DNA from: Paenibacillus sp. J5C2022
GTDB lineage: Bacteria; Bacillota; Bacilli; Paenibacillales; Paenibacillaceae
Length of the DNA: 64,000 bases
Assembly (NCBI RefSeq): GCF_025567625.1
Contig: NZ_JAOQJC010000003.1
Coordinates: forward strand, 217,186-281,185
Direction: 5' to 3'
Shown: piece by piece, positions 17,724-25,431 of the stretch
Layout: each line of letters opens with the position of its first letter
How positions within the stretch are numbered: the first letter of the stretch is position 1
The notes under the pieces: model-generated
Seen by the model: the letters and a program-made list of their open reading frames with translations, nothing else
Told to the model about the DNA's origin: nothing
The model's database searches: none
Translations under genes and position numbers: made by a program

Positions 17724-19703
17724 CTACGTCTCCAGCACGATCATCTGATGGCATTCCAGCTTCGGCAGCGTGTAGCTGACACGCCCTTCCGCATGCTGCA
17801 CATAGGGCAGCTCCGTCATCTCCGGCGCCAAGTAGATGCGCTTCGTCTCCGCAGGAAGCTTGACCTCCACCTCAATGTTGCAGAGCGGCACGATATCTTC
17901 GATCACCTCGACGCCATCGCCGCGCTTGACGGGAACGGCATAGAGCAAGTGGTTCACATAGCGCCGCTCCTCCGGCTGCTCCATCAAGGTCGCAATGCCT
18001 TGCGCCGGCAGCGTGGCGCGAAGGCTCTTCCCTGCGCCAAGCAGCAGGTCCAGCGCATGCGCAACGACTTCCTTCAACGCCAGACTTCCCTTCGTCGCGT
18101 AATCTTCGAACACGCTCCATGCGATATAGATGCCGCTCGCACTCTCCACCATGCCCGCTCCGTCGTTCCGCTTCGCGCTTGGCGTATGCTGGTGGGAGCA
18201 GAAGGTGATGCCCTCCCTGTTGAAATACGGAAATTCCCGGTATCCAAGCACGTTGCTTCCGGCAGCAGGCTCTACGATATGCCCCTCGGAGTAGAAGACG
18301 AACGAAGCCGCCGGCAAGCTCTTCAGCGGGAATGAAGGGCAGAAATATTCCGGCTTATAGGCGCTTGGCCCTGCATAGCGAACCCCGAGGTCGATAGCGA
18401 AGGCCATCCCCTCCTCATTCAGGCCCGACGAGCCTGTAGCGAGAATCTTGCCCCCGCCCGCCATGAAGCTGTTCAGCTTGTCCGCCAATGCGTCCGATAC
18501 CGTAATCCGATCTGGCAAGATGAGTACTTTATAGGCACCGAAGTCGCTGTCCGTATCCACCACATCGAACAAATAATGCCCTTCCAGCAGCATCCTGATT
18601 GCCCCCGTATCCGATGCGCCGGCACGGTCTCCTTGCGATTCCGCTCCCTGGGAGACGATCGATTCCACAGACAGCAGGGCAATGTCGGCCACGTTGCGGG
18701 CAGCTCTGCACCACGCTTCCTTCATCTCCACTTCGGCGTAGGCTTCTCCGATAATGGCATACGTGGCGGGGTCCATGAGCCCTTCCGGATGAAGCTGGTC
18801 ACCGATCGAGCAGCGCGCGCCGTTGGCGATGCTGAGTGCCGTCTCGTACCTTAATGCGGCAGGATGCTTATATCCTCCGAACTCTCCCCACGTCGTATGG
18901 AATTTGCCCGTCATCCCCAGGAAATCCATGCCAAGCCCTTGTGCATAACGCGCAGATAGCGGGAAGTGGTCGTAACCCCAGCCGCCAGTCGGCAGCGACT
19001 CCAGCTCCAGATGGGAGTTCATCTCGGCGAGGTCGCGGCGGCCGCGGCGGATGTGGCCGCCGTTATGGAATACCGGCAGTCCCGGCTTGACAGCGTCGAT
19101 CGTCTCTCGGACGCGGCGCGTATAATTCGCGTACACCCGCTCCCCGTGCTTCAGTTGGATGTCCGGGTCCAACGGATCGTCGCCCGCGGAACGGATCGTC
19201 TCCAGACAGCTGTGGCAGAAGCAGCGTCTGACGCCTACGATATCGAGGAAGATGCCGTCCGCATCGTAGCGCTGCACGACCTCTTCGATCTGGCTCAGCA
19301 GAATATCCAGATAAGGCGTGTTCATGCAGAACTGATGGTAGCCCGGCTTCAGAAAGCTGCTTACCCAGTTGGTCCGATCCTGCTCGTCGCGGATGAGCCA
19401 CTCAGGATGCCTTCTGGCCAGCTTCTCGTCCAGTCCCGCCGACAGGTAGACCGGCGTCTTCACATCAATCTCGTGCGCCGCTTCAATCATCGCTCCCAGC
19501 AGATCGAAGTCAAGATGGGGGTGCATCTCATTCGCTTCGGAAGGATGATAAGCCCATCCGTGATGACATTTGGAGAATACGGTGATGGAATCTACATGCC
19601 CCCGCTTCAGCATGTCTTGAAATTGCGTCTTGGAGAAATCCTTGCCAATCCCCTCTATCGCTTCGGAAGTATGGAAATCCAGATGAATCTGTCTGAACCG
19701 CAT
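17724..19703 (-). CDS. GHL6/beta-galactosidase-like putative glycosidase
   Basis: This 659-residue protein lacks a signal peptide and is probably cytoplasmic. Residues about 1-330 look like a TIM barrel of the hypothetical glycosyl hydrolase 6 (GHL6) type, with VTVFSKCHHGWAYHPS, DADGIFLDIVGVRRC (a candidate catalytic Asp at the end of a strand) and the CFCHSC cysteine cluster. Residues about 340-560 resemble the class I glutamine amidotransferase-like trimerization domain seen in GH42 enzymes. The last 90 residues are probably a beta domain. It starts at ATG 19703 with AAGGAG ten bases upstream and is divergent from an AraC regulator, a common pairing in Paenibacillus. The substrate is unknown and enzyme activity is inferred. 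Confidence 0.8.
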   Translation of the reverse strand: MRFRQIHLDFHTSEAIEGIGKDFSKTQFQDMLKRGHVDSITVFSKCHHGWAYHPSEANEMHPHLDFDLLGAMIEAAHEIDVKTPVYLSAGLDEKLARRHPEWLIRDEQDRTNWVSSFLKPGYHQFCMNTPYLDILLSQIEEVVQRYDADGIFLDIVGVRRCFCHSCLETIRSAGDDPLDPDIQLKHGERVYANYTRRVRETIDAVKPGLPVFHNGGHIRRGRRDLAEMNSHLELESLPTGGWGYDHFPLSARYAQGLGMDFLGMTGKFHTTWGEFGGYKHPAALRYETALSIANGARCSIGDQLHPEGLMDPATYAIIGEAYAEVEMKEAWCRAARNVADIALLSVESIVSQGAESQGDRAGASDTGAIRMLLEGHYLFDVVDTDSDFGAYKVLILPDRITVSDALADKLNSFMAGGGKILATGSSGLNEEGMAFAIDLGVRYAGPSAYKPEYFCPSFPLKSLPAASFVFYSEGHIVEPAAGSNVLGYREFPYFNREGITFCSHQHTPSAKRNDGAGMVESASGIYIAWSVFEDYATKGSLALKEVVAHALDLLLGAGKSLRATLPAQGIATLMEQPEERRYVNHLLYAVPVKRGDGVEVIEDIVPLCNIEVEVKLPAETKRIYLAPEMTELPYVQHAEGRVSYTLPKLECHQMIVLET

Positions 19704-19945
19704 ATTGAACCGACTCCTTTAACTGGTGTATTGCCCCCAGTGTATAGGAATCGGCATAGCCTTCGACAGTTACAGAACCGACTAACTATAGCACGATTCC
19801 GACCACTTCTCCTTAGGACATGACCCCCCGGCATTTACGGACTTGCGGGCGTATTTTTTGTCACAGCTTCCATCAACCCCCTTTGCCCTCCACTTCCGCA
19901 ATGATATGATGGAGCTAGTGAGACGGTACAAGGGGAGGGCAAATC

Positions 19946-20818
19946 ATGAACATCCTGCAGCTACGCATACCGCCGCTGCCGCAATTCATTACAGGCGGAT
20001 ATGCCATGTGGACGCCAGGTACGCAGCACTTCGAACGCACCTTCAGCGTATACGACCTGCTGCTCGTGTGCTCCGGGACGCTGTATATGACGGAGGAAGG
20101 ACAGCCCTATGAGATCGGTGCCGGCCAGATGCTTATTCTGGAGAGGGACATGATGCATGTGGGACATAGGCCTTGTACAGAACCGACCGAAGTGTATTGG
20201 ATTCACTTCAAGCACGAGCCTCCCGCAATCAGCCTTGCCGCAGACAAGATCGACTGGACGCACCGCGTCATGGAAGGCACGGATTTCGACTTGCAGCCGC
20301 GCGAGCAATACTTGTACTTGCCGAAGCATGGCTCCTTCGACGTGAACGTCACTCGTCCCTTATTGGATCGGATGCTGAAGCTGCGCAAGTCGCTGACGAT
20401 GAACCGAGCGATGGATTTGCAGGTACTGCTGGGCCAGCTGCTGTCGCAACTGCAGGCATCCATGCAGCGGAGAGGGCAAGATCGGCGTTCATACAAGGTG
20501 GCGGAGATAGTCATGCGTTATTTGGAGGGGCGGCTGACGCACCCTTATCATGCAGAGGACATGCGCCGCGAGCTTCACTTTCATGAAGATTACGCAGCGC
20601 GCTGCCTTCGCAGGCATACGGGATTGAGTCCGCTGCAATATTTGCATTGGATCAGGGTGGAGAGAGCCAAGCAGCTGTTGAGCCATAGCCCATTAACGCT
20701 GCATGAGATTGCGGCCGACGTCGGGTATGACGACTACAACTACTTCATCCGCGTCTTCCGCAAGTCGACCGGCCAATCCCCGGGAGCGTACCGGGACAGT
20801 ACGCTGGGGTATGTGTGA
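19946..20818 (+). CDS. AraC family transcriptional regulator
   Basis: This 290-residue regulator has an N-terminal cupin domain (residues 15-110; FSVYDLLLVCSGTLYMTEEG and the metal-site-like HVGHRP) and a C-terminal AraC DNA-binding domain (about 185-285; EDMRRELHFHEDYAARCLRRH and IAADVGYDDYNYFIRVFRK). ATG 19946 has GGGAGG upstream. It is divergent from the GHL6 glycosidase gene across a 240-base intergenic region and most likely controls it in response to a sugar. No terminator was seen behind it; a short tandem repeat follows. Confidence 0.93.
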   Translation: MNILQLRIPPLPQFITGGYAMWTPGTQHFERTFSVYDLLLVCSGTLYMTEEGQPYEIGAGQMLILERDMMHVGHRPCTEPTEVYWIHFKHEPPAISLAADKIDWTHRVMEGTDFDLQPREQYLYLPKHGSFDVNVTRPLLDRMLKLRKSLTMNRAMDLQVLLGQLLSQLQASMQRRGQDRRSYKVAEIVMRYLEGRLTHPYHAEDMRRELHFHEDYAARCLRRHTGLSPLQYLHWIRVERAKQLLSHSPLTLHEIAADVGYDDYNYFIRVFRKSTGQSPGAYRDSTLGYV

Positions 20819-20876
20819 GTGGTGCTGGCTAATGAGACGCGCTGGGAATAGGTGAACTATGAATACCCTTTGACAG

Positions 20877-20988
20877 AACGCTAGGCTATGTCTGAACATT
20901 GCTCCCATTTAATGAACGCTGGCGTATGTGTGAACATTGCTTTCCATTTAAGGCACGCTGGCGTATTCGTGAACATTGCTTCCCATTG
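20877..20988. repeat. Three-copy 37-38 bp tandem repeat
   Basis: Three imperfect copies start at 20877, 20914 and about 20952. Each reads roughly GAACGCTGGCGTATGTGTG followed by AACATTGCTTCCCATTTA. It fills the gap between the AraC gene and the Imm11-like gene and has no coding signal. Confidence 0.75.
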
Positions 20989-20991
20989 TTG

Positions 20992-21807
20992 CTAGGTATG
21001 CAATTTCTCGACTTCGTGCCATGCCAGTCCAAGAAGGATTGGCGGGATAACTTCCGACTTTAGCCAGCTGTATTGGCAATTCAATTCTAATCGGGCAATT
21101 TGCAGTGTCCCATTCTCGTCCTTCTGCATTCTCCAAGCTTTGCTTGCTACCGCTTTTCCTTGCTCTACCTTCTCTATCGCCTCAGACCAACCGAATTCCG
21201 GTCCTTTATTTTGTTCCAGATTGTTCACGTAAGCTTCATAACGCTTCAGCTCTTCTCGTTCCAACTCATCAGTTCGTTCAGAATCCCATACTTCTATGAA
21301 TTGGAATCCTTTTAATTTTGAATTTAATACAGTCTCTCTAAATTGATCCGAAACAAATACCTCAACAGTTGGAAACTCAGGGGTTTTAAATATGTGTTGT
21401 CCTGTTACCTCCTTCTCCAATAAGCAATACTTATGAAATCCACGCAGTTTCCCCCAAGGAGACAGTTCAGGAATAGAACGGGAGTAATCCACAGCATTAA
21501 TTAAGTTAATCACATTAACTAGTGTAAGATTAGTATCATAATTAACTATATCTAGATCTACTAATTGGACATGGTCATTGATTAATTCATACAGCACTTC
21601 CAGGCTTCTTTCACTAAAAATAGGAATCCCACCGGATAAATATGCAAAATCTTTTGATCTACCCTTTTTTAAAACCTTGAAGGAAGGGAGGCTCCAATCA
21701 TGTATTAATTCCCCCTTAAATTCATCTAAATGGAAACTACTATTGCTGATAGATTCAATAACCATACTGCTTTCTTCACAACATAACAACCAAACTTTCA
21801 TTCCCAT
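20992..21807 (-). CDS. Imm11-like (DUF1629) immunity protein, orphan
   Basis: This 271-residue protein has no signal or membrane segment. Its pattern fits the Imm11 (formerly DUF1629) family, the immunity side of polymorphic toxin systems: IPIFSERSLEVLYEL, a variable middle with Asp- and Tyr-rich segments, HIFKTPEFPTVEVFVSDQFR and LKGFQFIEVWDS. ATG 21807 is chosen because AAGGA lies seven bases upstream. No toxin gene or secretion gene is adjacent, so it may be a leftover or a protective gene against toxins of neighbours. The local DNA is richer in A+T than its neighbours, which is consistent with transfer. Confidence 0.65.
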   Translation of the reverse strand: MGMKVWLLCCEESSMVIESISNSSFHLDEFKGELIHDWSLPSFKVLKKGRSKDFAYLSGGIPIFSERSLEVLYELINDHVQLVDLDIVNYDTNLTLVNVINLINAVDYSRSIPELSPWGKLRGFHKYCLLEKEVTGQHIFKTPEFPTVEVFVSDQFRETVLNSKLKGFQFIEVWDSERTDELEREELKRYEAYVNNLEQNKGPEFGWSEAIEKVEQGKAVASKAWRMQKDENGTLQIARLELNCQYSWLKSEVIPPILLGLAWHEVEKLHT

Positions 21808-22013
21808 TCTCACGTCCTTATTTTGCTAGTCATCCACGTTTAAAAAATAGGATACCTTTCCGCAATTGGGGAGTGCTGTTTGAATTGTATCTCTAACTTT
21901 TTCTTAAGGCCTCACTATCCCCTCTTATCAGGAAGGCCTCACGTATCTCGTTTCCTTTTGCATTCAGGAATTTCTCGCTCGCTCTTGCCGCATTGCACAT
22001 CACATGAGCAGCT

Positions 22014-22637
22014 TCATGAAGTTGGCTCTACTTGCCGAACCACTCGCTTGTCGTCATTCAGCTCGTAGAGCAAGCCTCCTTGATCATCATAGGCTTTGAT
22101 CTGCACATTCACATGTCGGGAGGGCTCTTCTATATCCTTATGGAATGCACGCACAGCCACGAATACGCCATCCTTCAGCACAGTCTTCTCTTCACGTCCA
22201 TCTTGCCATGTCAACTGAACCGATGAGATGGATGGATCGTTCGCTTGCCCGATGTAAGCATGATGCATGTACTTGCCAATTATTGTCCTGTGCCACTTGA
22301 AATTGAACAATGTAGCATTATCCAATGACTCCCCGAACACGCCGCTCCTATTCTCCCATAGCACGCCAAACGGACGAGACACGAAAAAATGATGCATCAA
22401 TGCATGCTCACGATCCACAAGCCATACAAAAGAAACGCCGTGACCGGAGCTGATTCGCTCTTCCAGCCGCACATCCGGCTGCTCCGCAGCTGCCAGCGTC
22501 TGACTGACGACCTTCTCCAAACTCCAAGCATTGTTCCCATAATAGCTCCAAATCAATACGCAAGAAAGGAGGACTATGACGATCCATCGCGCTACATGGC
22601 CTGACATCTTGCTTTTTCTACGCTGTGACGTAATCAT
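22014..22637 (-). CDS. Membrane-anchored protein of unknown function
   Basis: I do not recognise this 207-residue protein. It has a basic N-terminus, one membrane segment (about 17-33, VIVLLSCVLIWSYYG) and a C-terminal part outside the membrane predicted to be rich in beta strands, ending KRVVRQVEPTS. Its ATG overlaps the stop of the preceding gene (ATGA), and GGAGGGGG lies upstream, so the two are translationally coupled and probably act together at the cell surface. Nothing around them names a pathway. Confidence 0.7.
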   Translation of the reverse strand: MITSQRRKSKMSGHVARWIVIVLLSCVLIWSYYGNNAWSLEKVVSQTLAAAEQPDVRLEERISSGHGVSFVWLVDREHALMHHFFVSRPFGVLWENRSGVFGESLDNATLFNFKWHRTIIGKYMHHAYIGQANDPSISSVQLTWQDGREEKTVLKDGVFVAVRAFHKDIEEPSRHVNVQIKAYDDQGGLLYELNDDKRVVRQVEPTS

Positions 22638-23128
22638 GACGCCCCCTCCTTCTCGAACGGTACCTGAAAGCTGAAGGACTCTCCATAAGCTTCATGGTGG
22701 ACGGTGACGCTCTTTACATCCTGCGGCAGCTCTTGAAAGGTGTAAGTGGCTTTTGCTGAGAATAAGCCCATTTTCGTAAAGCTGCTGGTGGAATTATATG
22801 CCCCGCCATCGTCGGTCGTTATGATTATCCTTTGCGGCAGCTTGCTGTATGGCCCGAATTGCTTGCCTGTCGTATACACCGACATCCAATCCTCGTCATC
22901 ATATATGATGCCATCGACCCGAATCGACATATTGAAATAAGACTGGTATGCCGCATCTGCCGCATAATAGCTGCCTTCCTTCTTCGCTTCCCGAAGATGG
23001 CTCTTGGAACTGGAGCTTCCAATGAACGGAGACAGCACTTGCAGCAGAAAAAATGATACCAGGCCAAAGAGGATCAGCCATTCCAGAAAAGCCGCTCCCC
23101 GATGCACCCGCTCCCGCATTAAAATCAA
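22634..23128 (-). CDS. Membrane-anchored protein of unknown function, possibly DUF5643-like
   Basis: This 164-residue protein has one N-terminal membrane segment (about 16-33, LEWLILFGLVSFFLLQVL), a Ser-rich stretch and an outside domain with repeated beta patterns. IIITTDDGGAYNST and LPQDVKSVTVH resemble the DUF5643-type beta domain found in surface anti-sigma-like proteins, but the match is only by pattern. TTG 23128 is preferred because AGGAGG stands exactly seven bases upstream; an ATG at 23119 is 16 bases away. It overlaps the next gene by four bases. The function is unknown. Confidence 0.6.
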   Translation of the reverse strand: MILMRERVHRGAAFLEWLILFGLVSFFLLQVLSPFIGSSSSKSHLREAKKEGSYYAADAAYQSYFNMSIRVDGIIYDDEDWMSVYTTGKQFGPYSKLPQRIIITTDDGGAYNSTSSFTKMGLFSAKATYTFQELPQDVKSVTVHHEAYGESFSFQVPFEKEGAS

Positions 23129-23196
23129 TGTCTCCCCTCCTCTTTTCGCCAATCCATTTCCTTCCTTTACCATACCACAGTTCCATGAGGAAGCTA

Positions 23197-23225
23197 TTGA
23201 CAATTTTAAAAGTTGAGATTATTAT
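23197..23225 (+). promoter_or_regulatory. Sigma-A promoter of the winged-helix/GHKL gene
   Basis: TTGACA (23197-23202) is followed after 17 bases by TATTAT (23220-23225), a near-consensus vegetative promoter. The predicted start of transcription falls at the beginning of the palindrome at 23230. Confidence 0.75.
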
Positions 23226-23229
23226 GAAT

Positions 23230-23245
23230 TTACGTAATTACGTAA
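23230..23245. promoter_or_regulatory. 16-bp perfect palindrome, probable operator
   Basis: TTACGTAATTACGTAA is a perfect palindrome made of two TTACGTAA palindromes. It sits just after the -10 element and before the ribosome site of a winged-helix gene, where a bound repressor would block transcription. Autoregulation is inferred. Confidence 0.6.
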
Positions 23246-23278
23246 TAACAAACTTACTGAAGAGGAGGAAAACAAGGT

Positions 23279-24433
23279 ATGACTCGGAATTACGGACAAG
23301 AGCTGGATGAAATGGAAGCGCAATTGGCTGAGCTAAGAGAGATTGTCTTATCAGGATTGCGCAGCGGCAAAGCGGCACAAACGTCCGACAGCATAGCATC
23401 ACTGTACAGTGTGCCTGCAACCGAATTGGAGACGGCGGGGGATAATGCAAATTATGCGAATGAAGCGGCTGAGGATGGTACGATCCATTACTCCGGATGG
23501 TATACGGGGGCTCATGAACAATTTCGTTACAAGTGGGAGCCGCAAAGAAGAAATGTCGCCATGCTGCTAGGGGTCGATGGGGATAAGACTTCCAGAGTGC
23601 TGGGTGCAATTGCACACAAGCAGCGGCTTGACATATTGCGTGCGCTTATGGGGGAGCCGTTAACGGGAGCAGAGCTTGTCGAGCGTCTGAACATGGGGAC
23701 GACCGGTCAGCTCTACCATCATACGAAAGCGTTGCTTGGAGCTGGATTGCTCGTACAGGAAGAACGCGGAGGACAATATATGCTGCCAGGCAAGCGGACC
23801 CTTCCCGTCCTGCTGCTGCTGGCTGCAGTATCCGAGCTGCTGGATGCAAGCGATTATATAGAGCTGGCTGAGGCGAGAGATCGACATGCGGATTATCTTG
23901 GCGAGCCGGGGGATGGATATAGCGCTGTTCATATGGTCCGTTCCATATTGGAAAATGTCATACAGGAGCATGAGGCTGGCTTCTGTACGCAAGTCGCCAT
24001 TATTCTGCATAGCGATGGACATGTGACCATAGCCGATAACGGGCGGGGGATTACGCTGCAAGCGTTCGCGGATTCGGAGAAGCCTCGCGTTCAGGCCATT
24101 CTGACCGAGCTTAGCCGCAACGCCAGTGCATCCGTCCATGCTCCCGGCAGCGTGAAGGGGATTACGCTCCCAGTCGTCAACGCCTTGTCCCGACAGCTAA
24201 CGGTAGAGGTACGGCGAGAAGGCAAAGTAGTCCGCCAGACTTACGGGCACGGTATCCCTCAGACGGGCCTGCTTACGGTCGGGCTTACGGAAGAGAGGGG
24301 TACCAGCCTGACGTTTCAGCCGGACCCTGACATTTTCCTGGGAGGTATTGATCTCGAAGCGCTGTCCGCTGTCGTCGCTGCCATCTCGGATGCTCACCCC
24401 GCACTGACGGTGACGCTACTGCAGGACGGATAG
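23279..24433 (+). CDS. ArsR-like winged-helix protein fused to a GyrB-like GHKL ATPase domain
   Basis: The 384-residue protein has three parts. Residues 1-100 are a helical N-terminus (coiled-coil-like 8-30) and a linker. Residues 103-172 form an ArsR-type winged helix (IAHKQRLDILRAL, then GTTGQLYHHTKALLGAGLL). Residues 213-356 follow the GyrB ATPase domain: MVRSILENVIQEHEAGFC matches the GyrB helix with Mg-binding Asn (N226), HVTIADNGRGI matches its ATP-binding Asp loop, VVNALS matches the lid helix, and GKVVRQTYGHGIP and GTSLTFQPDPDIF match the end of the fold. The GyrB catalytic Glu (E42 in E. coli) is Ser222 here, so it may bind ATP without efficient hydrolysis. The transducer, toprim and tail domains of gyrase are absent. 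GAGGAGG precedes ATG 23279. It may be a nucleotide-sensing repressor. Confidence 0.82.
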   Translation: MTRNYGQELDEMEAQLAELREIVLSGLRSGKAAQTSDSIASLYSVPATELETAGDNANYANEAAEDGTIHYSGWYTGAHEQFRYKWEPQRRNVAMLLGVDGDKTSRVLGAIAHKQRLDILRALMGEPLTGAELVERLNMGTTGQLYHHTKALLGAGLLVQEERGGQYMLPGKRTLPVLLLLAAVSELLDASDYIELAEARDRHADYLGEPGDGYSAVHMVRSILENVIQEHEAGFCTQVAIILHSDGHVTIADNGRGITLQAFADSEKPRVQAILTELSRNASASVHAPGSVKGITLPVVNALSRQLTVEVRREGKVVRQTYGHGIPQTGLLTVGLTEERGTSLTFQPDPDIFLGGIDLEALSAVVAAISDAHPALTVTLLQDG

Positions 24434-24498
24434 TTCAATTCGGGGCGTTGTCGCAACCTCCTTCTCCATCGTGACCATCTGTTCAACATTTGCTCATT

Positions 24499-24532
24499 CT
24501 GGCGTTTGTGCGATTTGTCGTACAAACGCCAG
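24499..24532 (+). terminator. Probable terminator after the winged-helix/GHKL gene
   Basis: CTGGCGTTTGT and its complement form an 11-pair stem with a 12-base loop, 65 bases after the stop. The following sequence is GGGGGTTCTTGCTTC, a poor T-tract, so termination may be weak. Confidence 0.5.
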
Positions 24533-24620
24533 GGGGTTCTTGCTTCTGCGTCTCGTTTGTATGATATTCCATCCAAACCCCGCCCATTTACTCCGCTAAC
24601 CCAGCAAATTGTACGATTTT

Positions 24621-25226
24621 TCGTTACTACTTAGATACTAAAGCAAGTAGGGGCTTATCGCTCAATATGGTCACATAGAATCGGAAAAGAAGCGGGAATT
24701 GTGCGCTATCGCTCATTTTGCTCACATAGCCCCGCCAAACGTGCCTCGTACCGCCGAAAAGTAGGAGCTATCGCTCAATATGGTCACATAGAATCGGAAA
24801 AGAAGCGGGAATTGTGAGCTATCGCTCATTTTGCTCACATAGCCCCGCCAAACGTGCCTCGTACCGCCGAAAAGTAGGAGCTATCGCTCAATATGGTCAC
24901 ATAGAATCGGAAAAGAAGCGGGAATTGTGCGCTATCGCTCATTTTGCTCACATAGCCCCGCCAAGTGTGCCTCGTACCGCCGAAAAGTAGGAGCTATCGC
25001 TCAATATGGTCACATAGAATCGGAAAAGAAGCGGGAATTGTGCGCTATCGCTCATTTTGCTCACATAGCCCCGCCAAGCGTGCCTCGTACCGCCGAAAAG
25101 TAGGAGCTATCGCTCAATATGGTCACATAGAATCGGAAAAGAAGCGGGAATTGTGCGCTATCGCTCATTTTGCTCACATAGCCCCGCCAAGTGTACCTTG
25201 TGCCGACTGGACCTAAGTAGTAACGA
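24621..25226. repeat. 113-bp tandem repeat array flanked by 14-bp inverted repeats
   Basis: Five units start at 24647, 24761, 24874, 24987 and 25100 (period 113-114). Each unit holds two copies of a 24-base motif, CTATCGCTCA + four variable bases + GNTCACATAG, separated by alternating spacers (about 51 and 62 base periods). Neighbouring units are nearly identical. The array is enclosed by TCGTTACTACTTAG (24621-24634) and its exact complement (25213-25226). No gene is supported here. A related array in the other orientation is at 62175-62427. Confidence 0.9.
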
Positions 25227-25345
25227 TTTTTCTTACAACTTTCCCATGCTGCTGCGTATTGATCATAAGAACATTGTTTCTATGCATACTTCCAGAAGCT
25301 CACAGTACCCAGACCTGAGTAAATGTGATGGCGAGAAACTGAAAA

Positions 25346-25381
25346 AGCTCCCCTGCATCCATTAGAATGCTAGTGGGAGCT
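25346..25381 (-). terminator. Terminator of the HNH endonuclease gene
   Basis: On the minus strand AGCTCCC pairs with GGGAGCT, with an inner GCAT/ATGC stem, and TTTT follows. It lies 50 bases after the HNH stop codon. Confidence 0.6.
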
Positions 25382-25431
25382 GTCTGTGGGCTACTGGGAT
25401 AAGGATCATACGGAATTACTCTAGAGCCACT

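Noticed and set aside
24647..25212. CRISPR array at the 113-bp repeats
   Set aside because: The repeats and the sequence between motifs are both conserved from unit to unit. There are no unique spacers and no cas genes nearby.
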